DNA of 64,000 bases from [Ruminococcus] lactaris ATCC 29176 (GTDB taxonomy: Bacteria > Bacillota > Clostridia > Lachnospirales > Lachnospiraceae), in the NCBI RefSeq assembly GCF_025152405.1, contig NZ_CP102292.1:1984001-2048000 (forward strand). Direction: 5' to 3'. The position numbers and the translations under genes were made by a program. Below the pieces are notes generated by a model. That model did no database searches and was not told the origin of the DNA. It was given only the letters and a program-made list of their open reading frames with translations. This document shows positions 44,048 through 53,072 of this stretch, piece by piece. The stretch's first letter is position 1. Every line of letters begins with the position of its first letter.

Positions 44048-47000
44048 TTATTCTACACTTTTCAGTGATTCTACCATGTTGATCTTCTTTAATTTAAAAT
44101 ACATTACCCCGTTCACGAATAACGAAAATACAACCGTCAGAAGAAATGCGTATACAAAACTGATCGTATTAATATTCCTTCCAAACATAACCGAATCAAT
44201 TTCTACCGTTACAATAATGAACCGGTGCAGGATCTTTCCAAGAAGCATCCCGAAAACCGATCCAATCAGGGTCAGCAGAATATTTTCCCGGTAGACATAT
44301 TCTGTCACTTCCTTATCATAAAAGCCCAACACTTTCAGCGTTGCCAGTTCTCTTTTACGCTCGGTAATATTGATATTATTCAGATTATACAAAACCACAA
44401 ATGCCAGCATTCCCGCAGAAATAATCAGAACCACGATAACGATATCCAGACTCTGAAGCATATCATCCACCTGCTGTCTCAATTCTGTCGTATAGCTGAC
44501 ACTTAAAGCTCCGTCCAGTTTCAACGCCGCCTCACCAACCGATTCGGCCTCCTTTGTGGTTCGCCCTTCTGTCCGGTAATAAATGGAATTATACTCTGGT
44601 TCTTTTCCATAAGCTGCCTTATAGACAGCCGGTGTCATATACAGATAATGGCTCATATAATTTTCACAGATCTGGCTGATCTTAACCGTTCGTTCCTTTT
44701 CATTTTCTTCCTTAATCGTAACGGTATCACCTGCTGACACTCCAAGCTCCTTTGCCATCTTCTCTGTCAGTACAGCGCCCTTGTCTGTAAGCTGATATTT
44801 TTCTTTGGTTGTTCTGTCCTGCAATACTACAAAATCCGAAAACTTCTCTACATTTTCCGGGACATTCAGATAAACCTCTTTTGAAACTCCGTCATGCTCT
44901 ATCGTGATCTTCTGCAAAAGATCTTCCGCCGTTGCAACAACCTGACTGTTTTTTTCAAGTGCTTCATACACTTCCTGCTTTTCCTGCATTGTAACATCAC
45001 TTTGCAGGATCACATTTCCATCATATAACTGAATGTCTTCATATTGTAGTGGTACAATGGATGAAATAGAATCCTTCAGACCAAATCCAACCAGCATCAG
45101 TCCCATGCATCCGCCAATTCCGAAAATCGTCATGAAAAACCGTTTCTTATATCTCATTAAATTCCGTACTGTCGATTTCCATGTAAAATTTAATCGTTTC
45201 CATAGAAACGGTATATATTCAAGGAAGACTCTTTTTCCCTGCTTCGGTGCCGGCGGTCTCATTAATTCTGCTGCCTGCTCTTTCAATTCCTTCATACAGG
45301 AAAAAATCGTTGCCGCTACAGTACAGAGCAATGCCGCTACACATGCAAGTACTCCGTAATACAGATTATACGGGATTTCTACATCCGGCAAATGCCGGTA
45401 CATGATCTTGTACGCTGTTATAATAATATAGGGAAGGATTTTCTCTCCGATCATCACACCAAAAATACCACCGGTCAGAGTCGCAAGCACTGCATATCCA
45501 AGATACTTCGCTGCGATAGACTTCTTGCTGTATCCTAACGCTTTCAACGTTCCTATGAGCGTTCTCTCTTCTTCTACCATACGCGTCATCGTGGTCAGAC
45601 TGATCAGTGCTGCAACCAGAAAGAAAATCAATGGAAAAACTTCCCCGATTGCTTTCATCCTGTCCGCATTATCTCCATAGCCTGAATATTCCGGCAAATG
45701 CGACCGGTCATAGATATACCAGGTCGGCTTTTCTATCTGTTCAATCTCTTTCTTTGCATCCGCCAACTGGACTTTTGCATCGGCGATCTGTGCTTCTCCA
45801 TCTGCAATTTCCGCATTTGCCTGACGCTCCCCGTCCTGATATTCTATCCATCCATCAGCCAGCCCGGTTTCTCCATCCTGAATCTGCTTTATTCCGGCCT
45901 GGATCTGTTCTTCTCCATCAGCAATCCTTTTTTTGGCATCTTCAATCTGACGCTGTCCTGACAGAATCTGATTTTTTCCGGATTCCAGTTGTTCTCTTGC
46001 CGCCTGAAGCCGAAACTCTCCTGAAGAAATATAAGATTCCATCTGGGTAAGTCCGGTCTGCATCTGCTCCTGTCCTGCTTCTATCTCAGAAAGACCTGCC
46101 GAAATCTTTTCCAGTGCCGTCTCCGTCTGCTCCAGTCCATTCTTCATCTGAACCAGCTTTTCTTCCAACGGATCCATCTGACTTTCCACTGTCTCCAAAA
46201 GTGTCTTATTCTGCTCTATTTTTGCACTATTTTCTGCAATTTTGGCATTGACTTCATCCAGTTGTGCTTTCTTTGCTTCAACCTGCTTCAGTATCTTCGT
46301 ATCACCGGATGCTTCATACTGACTCTTTAATTCTTCATATTCTTTTTGCAGAGTCTCCTTTTCTTCTGACAGACGGATTCCTTCTGCATTCAGGTCTTCT
46401 TTTTCCGCTTTCAACCGGGAAATCTGCTGTTGCAGGACCGCCTGCGTATCAAGCAGATTTTTCTGACCTTCCTGAAGCGTCCTTTTCTGTGCTTCAAGCG
46501 TTGTCTTCTGACCTGATAATTCCTCTTTCTGCTGCTCCAATGCTGCAAGCTGCCCCTGCAATGTATCCTTCTGTTCCTTTAAAGTTGCCAGTGCAATGCT
46601 CTTTTCATTCAGTTCTTTTTCGCCTGCCGCAATCTTCCCGGAAGACTCATTTAATTCTTTTTGTGCCTGCTCCAGTTCTTCTTTGGATGAGGCAATCTTC
46701 GCCTGAGACGATGCCAGTTCTTTTTTCGCCTGTTCCAGCTCTTTCTGTGCATTTTCCAGCTTTTCCCTTGCTGCTGTAAGCTTCTCCTGTGCTTCTGCCT
46801 TTCCCTGCTCCAGCTCAGCCTCTGCATCCGTAATCTCTTTTTCTGCATCTGCCAGCTTTTCCGAAGCTTCTGTCACGATTTCATCATACCGTGCCTTCTC
46901 CCGCTCCTCTTTGATGGCTTCTACTTCTTTCATGACAGAGTCGATCCGCTGATCGTACTGATCTGTAAAAGCAGTCAGTTTCTCCGCTCCTTTGACCTGT

Positions 47001-47644
47001 GCATAAATTTCCGTATATACTTCCATGCAGAAGCTTTCCTCCGGTACACATAAAAAGGCACTGATATTTCCACTTCCTATCGTCGTACTTCCACGCTGAA
47101 ATCCAATATAACATGGACTGCTCACACTTCCTACGATCGTAAAAGTATCCTCCTTCAGAGAATCCGTAACCGGTTTGTCTGTCCCGCTTGATAGTGTCAC
47201 CCGGTCTCCGATCTTCAAGGTGCTTTTTGAGAGAAAATCTGCATCCACCACACATTCGTCTGACTTCTCAGGCAGTCTTCCATTCTCCACCTGCACCTGA
47301 TTCATGGACGGAAGCAGCGACATGACATGCATGACGATCTGATTGTCTCCCTCTGTACAAAGTGCGTCCACTGAATATCCTGCTTCCGCTTTTTCGATCC
47401 CATCCAGCTTCTCTATTGCCTCAACATCCTCATCTGTCAGTCCCATTGTACTGATCACCTGAAGATCCATCAGATTCTTCCTGTCAAAATAAGCATCTCC
47501 CGAATACCTCATATCCGGTTCTGATGAACGGATTCCCGCAAAAAAGGCACAGCCGATCGCAACGATAAAAAAGATGGACAAAAACCGCCCCATACTTTTA
47601 CGGATCTCCATATAAAAATCTTTTCTCAGTGCTTTCTTTTTCAT
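44048..47644 (-). CDS. Large FtsX-family ABC permease with long coiled-coil insertion
   Basis: A 1198-residue permease. TM1 is near residues 18-38, and an extracellular domain reaches to about 240. A coiled coil of roughly 390 residues follows (about 245-640), rich in Glu/Gln/Lys with periodic SGQ/AQ motifs. The first FtsX block starts at PLIFFLVAALISLTTMTRMV. The second begins at FMTIFGIGGCMGLMLVGFGL and ends with the C-terminal TM trio (ATLKVLGFYDKEVTEYVYREN). The long extracytoplasmic coil resembles systems that transmit force to cell-wall enzymes, as FtsX does. The partner ATPase lies 91 nt upstream. Confidence 0.85.
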   Translation of the reverse strand: MKKKALRKDFYMEIRKSMGRFLSIFFIVAIGCAFFAGIRSSEPDMRYSGDAYFDRKNLMDLQVISTMGLTDEDVEAIEKLDGIEKAEAGYSVDALCTEGDNQIVMHVMSLLPSMNQVQVENGRLPEKSDECVVDADFLSKSTLKIGDRVTLSSGTDKPVTDSLKEDTFTIVGSVSSPCYIGFQRGSTTIGSGNISAFLCVPEESFCMEVYTEIYAQVKGAEKLTAFTDQYDQRIDSVMKEVEAIKEEREKARYDEIVTEASEKLADAEKEITDAEAELEQGKAEAQEKLTAAREKLENAQKELEQAKKELASSQAKIASSKEELEQAQKELNESSGKIAAGEKELNEKSIALATLKEQKDTLQGQLAALEQQKEELSGQKTTLEAQKRTLQEGQKNLLDTQAVLQQQISRLKAEKEDLNAEGIRLSEEKETLQKEYEELKSQYEASGDTKILKQVEAKKAQLDEVNAKIAENSAKIEQNKTLLETVESQMDPLEEKLVQMKNGLEQTETALEKISAGLSEIEAGQEQMQTGLTQMESYISSGEFRLQAAREQLESGKNQILSGQRQIEDAKKRIADGEEQIQAGIKQIQDGETGLADGWIEYQDGERQANAEIADGEAQIADAKVQLADAKKEIEQIEKPTWYIYDRSHLPEYSGYGDNADRMKAIGEVFPLIFFLVAALISLTTMTRMVEEERTLIGTLKALGYSKKSIAAKYLGYAVLATLTGGIFGVMIGEKILPYIIITAYKIMYRHLPDVEIPYNLYYGVLACVAALLCTVAATIFSCMKELKEQAAELMRPPAPKQGKRVFLEYIPFLWKRLNFTWKSTVRNLMRYKKRFFMTIFGIGGCMGLMLVGFGLKDSISSIVPLQYEDIQLYDGNVILQSDVTMQEKQEVYEALEKNSQVVATAEDLLQKITIEHDGVSKEVYLNVPENVEKFSDFVVLQDRTTKEKYQLTDKGAVLTEKMAKELGVSAGDTVTIKEENEKERTVKISQICENYMSHYLYMTPAVYKAAYGKEPEYNSIYYRTEGRTTKEAESVGEAALKLDGALSVSYTTELRQQVDDMLQSLDIVIVVLIISAGMLAFVVLYNLNNINITERKRELATLKVLGFYDKEVTEYVYRENILLTLIGSVFGMLLGKILHRFIIVTVEIDSVMFGRNINTISFVYAFLLTVVFSLFVNGVMYFKLKKINMVESLKSVE

Positions 47645-47735
47645 CTGGTCACCTTACCATTCTGTTCTCATTTCATTCATCTATCATGCGACTTCTCTCA
47701 TCTGCCATTCGATCTCGTCGATCAATTTCTTTGAT

Positions 47736-48437
47736 TTACCATTCAATCTCATCAATCGACACCGGATTATCATTCACCTGCATTTTTGAAACCTGACCGT
47801 TCTTAATGTGGATCAGACGGTCAGCCATCGGTGCAAGTGCCTGGTTATGCGTAATCACGATCACGGTCATCCCTTTCTCCCTGCACATGTTCTGCAGAAG
47901 TTTCAGAATCGCCTTTCCTGTATTATAATCCAATGCTCCTGTCGGCTCATCGCATAATAAAAGCTTGGGATTCTTGGCAAGTGCCCTCGCGATTGACACC
48001 CTCTGCTGTTCCCCTCCTGAAAGCTGTGCCGGAAAATTTTTCAGCCTTTTTCCAAGTCCCACTTCTTCCAGAACCGTCTCCGCATCCAGTGGATCCTTAC
48101 AGATCTGAAGAGCCAGCTCTACATTCTCCACTGCAGTCAGATTCGGGACCAGATTATAAAACTGGAATACAAATCCAATATCGTCCCTTCTGTATCCTGT
48201 CAACTTTTTCGAATCATAAGACGTAATATCCTGTCCATCTACGATCAATTTTCCACTGGTTGCTGTATCCATTCCTCCCAAAATGTTCAGCACCGTCGTC
48301 TTTCCTGCTCCACTTGGTCCTACAATAACTACAAATTCTCCCTTTTCTATCGAAAAGCTGATATGGTCAACCGCATGGATTTCTACTTCTCCCATCTTAT
48401 ATGTCTTGGTGATCTCATCTAATATCACAAAACTCAT
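47736..48437 (-). CDS. MacB/LolD-type ABC ATP-binding protein
   Basis: A 233-residue ATPase with Walker [11 protein letters not shown]-loop [16 protein letters not shown], signature [14 protein letters not shown], Walker [17 protein letters not shown] and the switch His VIVITHN. It powers the coiled-coil permease downstream. Overall it is close to the ATPase at 30093, suggesting duplicated exporter types. GGAGG lies 6-7 nt before the ATG. Confidence 0.93.
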   Translation of the reverse strand: MSFVILDEITKTYKMGEVEIHAVDHISFSIEKGEFVVIVGPSGAGKTTVLNILGGMDTATSGKLIVDGQDITSYDSKKLTGYRRDDIGFVFQFYNLVPNLTAVENVELALQICKDPLDAETVLEEVGLGKRLKNFPAQLSGGEQQRVSIARALAKNPKLLLCDEPTGALDYNTGKAILKLLQNMCREKGMTVIVITHNQALAPMADRLIHIKNGQVSKMQVNDNPVSIDEIEW

Positions 48438-48452
48438 AAAAGCCTCCTTTTA

Positions 48453-49274
48453 CTATAAACGCAGTTTCTCCCAGTCTGTTCCCGCCCCAAAAGTCCTGTG
48501 GAATCTTTCCGGTAACTGCTGCCCATTGAACAGTCTTTTTTGAAATTGAAGGATCAGACTTGCCGCAAGCGGTACTGCCCCTGCATACAGCCTTTTCAAA
48601 AGCATACAGTATTCCCGGCATGCCGGATTCGGCTCCAGACTCATCACGATTCCATGCAGGGCATCATACTTTCCAATCGCCTTCATTGCCATAAAAAGTG
48701 CCTTTCTTTTTGCCGGTTCCGGTACAAGAAAAAGCTTATGATAAAAGATCATGGATTTCAGTGATCTCTGCATCTCCTCAGGTGTCACATCTTCAAAAAA
48801 CGGAGCTATGATCTTTGCATTCCGCATAGTCGGATGGATATGCTTTGTATTCAGATGACGTACCGGATTGATAAAATCATCACTCATCAGCATCCGGTCA
48901 AATTCCATCTCCAGCTCACAATGTGAAATTCCACTCTCCCGGATCATCTTTTCTATATAAGGATGGCATTCACTGTCCAGTGCAAAGTGACAAATCACAC
49001 CATAAATGTACACTCTTGCCGCAGTCGGATCTTCTGCCTTTTCAATCACACTCACTGCATGTTCAAAGAATGTATCCGCGAAATTCTCATGTACTGTATG
49101 CCCCTGCTGATTAACCGGGTGGCTTTTCAATGCTTTATAATAGAAGAGAATATCCGGTCCATGCAGTCCGATATCATAAAGGTCTCTATGATATTCAATG
49201 GTATTCTGTAGTCCCCGCGGAAGTGCTTCCGTCACTTCTTTTCCAAATCTGTAGTGTGCATAGGTCGTCGGCAT
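48453..49274 (-). CDS. Zinc-dependent phospholipase C-like protein
   Basis: A 273-residue all-helical protein of the Zn_dep_PLPC family. Potential zinc ligands are spread through MPTTYAHYRFG (His7), DIGLHGPDILFYY, HTVHENFADTFFEHA and VICHFALDSECHPYIE. No signal peptide is present, so the clostridial homologue is probably cytosolic and its substrate may not be phospholipid. It lies just upstream of the ABC exporter genes (15 nt from the ATPase), probably co-transcribed. Confidence 0.8.
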   Translation of the reverse strand: MPTTYAHYRFGKEVTEALPRGLQNTIEYHRDLYDIGLHGPDILFYYKALKSHPVNQQGHTVHENFADTFFEHAVSVIEKAEDPTAARVYIYGVICHFALDSECHPYIEKMIRESGISHCELEMEFDRMLMSDDFINPVRHLNTKHIHPTMRNAKIIAPFFEDVTPEEMQRSLKSMIFYHKLFLVPEPAKRKALFMAMKAIGKYDALHGIVMSLEPNPACREYCMLLKRLYAGAVPLAASLILQFQKRLFNGQQLPERFHRTFGAGTDWEKLRL

Positions 49275-49443
49275 ATTGATTCCTCTTTTCTGCTACTTTT
49301 TATTTCCTGTAAGATCACGGACTCCTTTCTCCGCAATCCCGTAAACGGATCTGCTGATATATGTTAAATCTATCTTAACATATATCACCAACAAACTCAT
49401 CAGAATATATCTGAAAAATATCTAAAATATTTTTAATTTTTTC

Positions 49444-49472
49444 TTGACATTTCTTCAGGATTGTAATATTTT
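49444..49472 (+). promoter_or_regulatory. Promoter of ssrA
   Basis: TTGACA (49444-49449), 17 nt and TATTTT (49467-49472). The precursor leader contains two small palindromes, ATACGAC/GTCGTAT and GTACAT/ATGTAC, before the mature 5' end. Confidence 0.6.
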
Positions 49473-49536
49473 ATAATATACGACTGAGGACGGTCGTATA
49501 TTAACAGTACATGGGAATGTACATTTCCAGTGATTC

Positions 49537-49878
49537 GGGCTTGTACTGGTTTCGACAGGGATCTCGAAGATGGAGAAGCTATCCGCAGGCAGATGCGTCA
49601 AATCGCAAACTTAAAATTAAACGCTAACGATAATTTCGAATTAGCTGCAGCCTAAATGCTGCATGTCAGCCCTGAAGCACTCACACTTCAGGAATCTGGC
49701 ACCGATCCTGTGAGAAACGATGGCGGCAAAGCTTTGAACCGTCAGGCGTATCATGAAGCTACTGACCCCGTAAGGATGTTAGTTTTCGTGCGGCAGAGGG
49801 AATGTTAAAGAACTAACTATGATAGTAGAAGTACATGGGACAGGTTTTTGGACGCGGGTTCGATTCCCGCCAGGTCCA
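49537..49878 (+). ncRNA. ssrA: Transfer-messenger RNA
   Basis: tmRNA, which rescues stalled ribosomes. The 5' end GGGCTTG pairs with CAGGTCC at the 3' end, and the T arm GGGTTCGATTCCCG and the 5' motif TGGTTTCGACAGGG are standard. The tag frame starts in GCAAACTTAAAATTAAACGC and encodes ANLKLNANDNFELAAA before TAA. Pseudoknot segments follow. Mature ends are estimated from the acceptor stem; CCA is not encoded. Confidence 0.97.
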
Positions 49879-49963
49879 CTCAGGCTGAACATGTCGAACT
49901 CTGTATGTGATATTATCGTATACAGGAATACGTTTTGTTTGGTGTATCGAAAAAAATAAAAGT

Positions 49964-50010
49964 AACGGCATTGTATGTTGCGAAAGTGATATACAGTGTC
50001 GTTATTTTTT
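49964..50010 (+). terminator. Terminator of ssrA
   Basis: Arms AACGGCATTGTAT and ATACAGTGTCGTT pair over 13 positions with two G-T wobbles, followed by ATTTTTTA. Confidence 0.75.
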
Positions 50011-50034
50011 ATGATATAATTCGGATATGAATTG

Positions 50035-50232
50035 AACAAATCGGTGTTTATAGGAGTAGATGATATAAAGAACACTTATCTGCCAATGGGCTTTAGCAAT
50101 TTTAAAATAGAGGGCAGAGGGCTTGGAAGTGTCATGATACTTGAATTTCTGCTTTACTATATGACGAAGCCACCGTATCAGATACATGTCAGAGAGCACA
50201 TTTATCTCGATAATATGCTGGATTTATTCTGA
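50035..50232 (+). pseudogene. C-terminal fragment of the 309-residue cysteine-rich protein family
   Basis: The last 65 codons translate to a near copy of the C terminus of the protein at 60284-61213. Shared strings include KNTYLPM, NFKIEGRGLGS, ILEFLLYYMTKP, YQIHVRE and YLDNMLDLF. The upstream roughly 245 residues, including all cysteines, are missing, and the sequence begins just after the ssrA terminator. It is a truncated paralogue or an insertion scar, not a functional gene. Confidence 0.8.
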
Positions 50233-50310
50233 AATGTAATCAGATATAACATTGAATTGATTTATTGTAGATCAACATATAAACCACAACAGGAAGGATG
50301 ATTCTCAAAA

Positions 50311-50781
50311 ATGAATATTAGAAGAGCACAGGAAAAAGACATACCAAGACTTATAGAATTGTTAGAGCAGGTGCTTCAGATCCATGCCGATATCAGACCG
50401 GATATTTTTATCCCAGGAACGACAAAATATACAAATGAAGAGCTTGCAGATATGATAAAGGACGATACAAAGCCGATATATGTTGCGGCAGGAGATGATG
50501 ATATCTGCATGGGATACGCATTCTGTCAGATAAGACAGCAGCCGTTTTCCAACAACATGGTGCCGTTTACATCACTTTTCATAGATGATCTGTGTGTAGA
50601 TGCAAAGACCAGAGGACAGCATATCGGAGAGCAGCTTTTTGAACATGTAAAGAGTGAGGCAAAGCGTCTCGGTTGCTACGAGGTCACCCTCAATGTATGG
50701 AGTGGAAACACATCTGCAGAGAAATTTTATGAGAAGATGGGGCTTAAGACAAAGGAACGCCAGATGGAATATATTTTATAG
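50311..50781 (+). CDS. GNAT family N-acetyltransferase
   Basis: A 156-residue GNAT protein starting MNIRRAQEKDIPRLIELLEQV. The core is FIDDLCVDAKTRGQHIGEQLFEHVKSEAKRLGCY, with the acetyl-CoA loop RGQHIG, then LNVWSGNTSAEKFYEKMGLK. This is the type that acetylates small amines or protein N termini; the substrate is unknown. GGAAGGA lies upstream of the ATG. It is part of the plus-strand patchwork downstream of ssrA. Confidence 0.88.
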   Translation: MNIRRAQEKDIPRLIELLEQVLQIHADIRPDIFIPGTTKYTNEELADMIKDDTKPIYVAAGDDDICMGYAFCQIRQQPFSNNMVPFTSLFIDDLCVDAKTRGQHIGEQLFEHVKSEAKRLGCYEVTLNVWSGNTSAEKFYEKMGLKTKERQMEYIL

Positions 50782-50796
50782 GAGAAAGGCGGAACA

Positions 50797-51000
50797 ATGC
50801 CAGATATAATCATAGTAGAGGACAACAAAGAAATAGGTACACTGCTGTGCGATTTCTTGCGAAAAGAAAACTACAGAGTAAGCCTTGCTGATACAGGGGG
50901 AAAAGGCATTATCGATATTCCGGAGAATGATGAAGAGCACGAGTGGCTGGCAAAGCAGAATTTTAAGAACAGCGTCGATGATGCATATACAGGAGGATAA
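50797..51000 (+). pseudogene. Truncated response-regulator receiver fused to an unrelated tail
   Basis: The first 38 residues (MPDIIIVEDNKEIGTLLCD, then FLRKENYRVSLADTGGKG) are the start of an OmpR-type receiver domain. The expected phospho-acceptor strand is missing, and an unrelated acidic tail DEEHEWLAKQNFKNSVDDAY follows to a stop. A good ribosome site precedes the ATG. It is probably the scar of a deletion joining two genes; alternatively a small protein could still be made. Confidence 0.7.
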
Positions 51001-51006
51001 TAAACT

Positions 51007-51807
51007 ATGGCAAGAATTGCTTTATTCCAAAATAAAAATAAAGGAAGCGTGAATGAAAATCTGAATGCCGGGATCTCAGCAATCAAAGAGGCAGCAGAAA
51101 ATGGTGCTGACCTGATTCTTTTTCCAGAAGTGCAGCTGACAGAGTTCTTCCCGCAATATCCCGGACAGGACGTTTCCGGATATGCCTGTGAACTTGACGG
51201 CGAGATTATACAGGCATTTCAGGCAGCCTGCAGGGAAAATCATATCATGGCAGTTCCAAATGTTTATCTGCGTGAAGGCGGGCACGATTATGATGCCAGT
51301 ATTCTGATTGGGCGTGACGGCGAGATCATTGGTATTCAGAAGATGGTACATGTCGCACAGGCGGAGCATTTCTACGAGCAGGATTACTACACGCCATCCA
51401 ATGACGGATTCCATGTGTTCGATACGGACATAGGCAGGATAGGAATCGTGGTTTGCTTTGATCGGCATTATCCGGAGAGTATCAGGACAGAAGCACTGAT
51501 GGGTGCCGACCTAATCCTTGTGCCGACCGTTAACGAAAAGGCAGAGCCACTCACGATGTTTGAGTGGGAAATCAGGGTGCAGGCGTTTCAGAATTCTGTA
51601 GCCATCGCTATGTGCAACAGGGTAGGCACAGAGGACGACATGCAGTTTGCCGGTGAATCTTTGGTAACCGATGCTTATGGGAATCTGATCTGTAAGGCCG
51701 GTGACGAAGAAGGGGGGCTCTACGCAGAAGTGGATCTGAAAGAATCGTCCGATTTGCGGAATAAGAAGCCATATACCCAGCTGAGACGCACAGAAGACTA
51801 TCTTTGA
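51007..51807 (+). CDS. Carbon-nitrogen hydrolase (nitrilase superfamily)
   Basis: A 266-residue amidase-type hydrolase with the complete Glu41-Lys112-Cys150 triad (ILFPEVQL, IIGIQKMVH, GIVVCFDRHYPES). It resembles N-carbamoylputrescine or omega-amidase branches. The substrate cannot be set from sequence. GGAGG lies 10 nt before the ATG and only 6 nt after the truncated regulator's stop. It is intact, unlike its neighbours, so it may be the retained cargo of the patchwork region. Confidence 0.9.
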   Translation: MARIALFQNKNKGSVNENLNAGISAIKEAAENGADLILFPEVQLTEFFPQYPGQDVSGYACELDGEIIQAFQAACRENHIMAVPNVYLREGGHDYDASILIGRDGEIIGIQKMVHVAQAEHFYEQDYYTPSNDGFHVFDTDIGRIGIVVCFDRHYPESIRTEALMGADLILVPTVNEKAEPLTMFEWEIRVQAFQNSVAIAMCNRVGTEDDMQFAGESLVTDAYGNLICKAGDEEGGLYAEVDLKESSDLRNKKPYTQLRRTEDYL

Positions 51808-52001
51808 TTGTGCAACACCTGAGAAATAAGGTCGAGTGGATGGGAAATCTCATATTTTCGGACATGTTCCCTCAGAGCGATGAGTGGAGACGATTGAATA
51901 ATATGTGCGGTTCCATTATATATGTAGGGACAAGCACATCGACCTGTTTCCGAAAACGTTCGCGGTTGAGAAAATCGTAAGTTGTAAAGGAGCGTTATGC
52001 A

Positions 52002-52175
52002 ATGGAAAAAAGAAAAATTGTTCGTGGGATTATATTGGCAGTATTGCTGGTTTGTGCGGTGTTTTTGATTTATTCCATAGTAACAGACCCATTAGGCGAA
52101 CATGATATTATGCTTGCCCTTGCTGTTACCGCTGGATTTATTGCATTAGAGCAGGACAAGCGAAAAGAAAGATAA
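52002..52175 (+). CDS. Small two-helix membrane protein
   Basis: A 57-residue protein starting MEKRKIVRGIILAVLLVCAV and ending LEQDKRKER. It has two hydrophobic segments (9-25, and about 36-48) separated by TDPLGEHD. AAAGGAG lies about 10 nt upstream of this ATG; another ATG 5 nt earlier is in a short frame. It is the kind of small protein found between mobile-region genes; I recognise no family. The sequence 51808-52001 before it shows no gene. Confidence 0.5.
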   Translation: MEKRKIVRGIILAVLLVCAVFLIYSIVTDPLGEHDIMLALAVTAGFIALEQDKRKER

Positions 52176-52200
52176 CTTCAAGGTTGCTGGAGGATTATAA

Positions 52201-52626
52201 GTGATTAGAAGAATGCAGAGAGCAGATATAGACAGAGTTGCAGATATTTGGCTTGATACTAATATAAGAGTGCATAATTTTATTTCCAAACAATACTGGC
52301 AGAACAATTTTAGTATAGTGAAAGAAATGCTTTCACAGTCAGAGATATACGTGTATGAGGAAAAAAATGAAATCCAAGGTTTTGTAGGATTGAGTGATAA
52401 GTATATTGAGGGAATATTTGTTTCCAGTAAAGAGCAGTCTAAGGGGATAGGCAACCTTTTGATGTGTTATGTAAAAAACATCAAGAACCAATTAAGCCTG
52501 AGCGTATATCAAAAGAATATACGAGCAGTTAATTTTTATCAAAAAGAGGATTTCAACATTCAGAGTGAGAATGTTGATGAAAATACTGGTGAAAAAGAGT
52601 ATATAATGACGTGGAAACGGAAATAA
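52201..52626 (+). CDS. GNAT family N-acetyltransferase
   Basis: A 141-residue GNAT protein beginning MIRRMQRADIDRVADIWLD, similar to YjaB/YiiD-like enzymes. The core is EGIFVSSKEQSKGIGNLLMCYVKN, where SKGIGN forms the acetyl-CoA loop, followed by LSVYQKNIRAVNFYQKEDF. The start is GTG with GGAGG 7 nt upstream. Substrate unknown. It is the second acetyltransferase in this patchwork. Confidence 0.85.
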   Translation: MIRRMQRADIDRVADIWLDTNIRVHNFISKQYWQNNFSIVKEMLSQSEIYVYEEKNEIQGFVGLSDKYIEGIFVSSKEQSKGIGNLLMCYVKNIKNQLSLSVYQKNIRAVNFYQKEDFNIQSENVDENTGEKEYIMTWKRK

Positions 52627-52662
52627 AACTTCCAGTTTGCCAGAGAAAGGTATGGTGAGCGA

Positions 52663-52872
52663 ATGAGAATATTATACGAACTTTCATGGTTATGGGAGAC
52701 GCTGGTCATTGTGCTTGCGGCTGCGGCTGTTTGCGTGGTTTGTGCCATGCTAATCTGTAAGGCAGTAAAGAAGAACTTCAGCAAAAAAACGGCGGCAGTT
52801 ATCGGCGCAGCAGCGTTTGCGGGTGCTGTTTTGGCAGTCATTGTGATTGCCCGGACTCCGATGCCGCTTTGA
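52663..52872 (+). CDS. Small two-helix membrane protein
   Basis: A 69-residue protein with two hydrophobic helices (about 13-33 and 43-63) and a basic loop KAVKKNFSKKTAA between them. AGAAAGG lies upstream at long spacing, so translation is uncertain. No family recognised. It lies at the end of the plus-strand patchwork, facing a large inverted repeat. Confidence 0.45.
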   Translation: MRILYELSWLWETLVIVLAAAAVCVVCAMLICKAVKKNFSKKTAAVIGAAAFAGAVLAVIVIARTPMPL

Positions 52873-52954
52873 TTAAACGGGATGCTTGATTGCCTGTGCA
52901 TAAGTACAACTTCCAGTTTGTAAAAACGAAAATTTCTCCAAAGTTCCCACTGCT

Positions 52955-53014
52955 CCTGTATACAATAAGCCAGACTTCCGAGCTGTCCCGGACTTCTGGC
53001 TCATTGTATACAGG
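52955..53014. repeat. 20-bp inverted repeat between convergent transcription units
   Basis: CCTGTATACAATAAGCCAGA (52955-52974) and TCTGGCTCATTGTATACAGG (52995-53014) pair with a single mismatch around a 20-nt loop. No T run is adjacent. It lies between the plus-strand patchwork and the minus-strand SEDS gene and may be a transcription boundary or the end of an inserted segment. A 33-nt near-direct repeat of CTGCTTTTC-ATTCCACAG follows at 53030-53090. Confidence 0.6.
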
Positions 53015-53072
53015 AAATACTGATGTATCCTGCTTTTCCATTCCACAGAAATCACTGATCTATTCTGCTTTT

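Noticed and set aside
46264..46779. 171-codon plus-strand frame inside the coiled-coil permease
   Set aside because: It is a shadow of the repetitive coiled-coil codons, with Ser/Leu/Pro-rich composition and no ribosome site.
50797..51000. Complete response regulator
   Set aside because: The phospho-acceptor strand and DNA-binding domain are missing.
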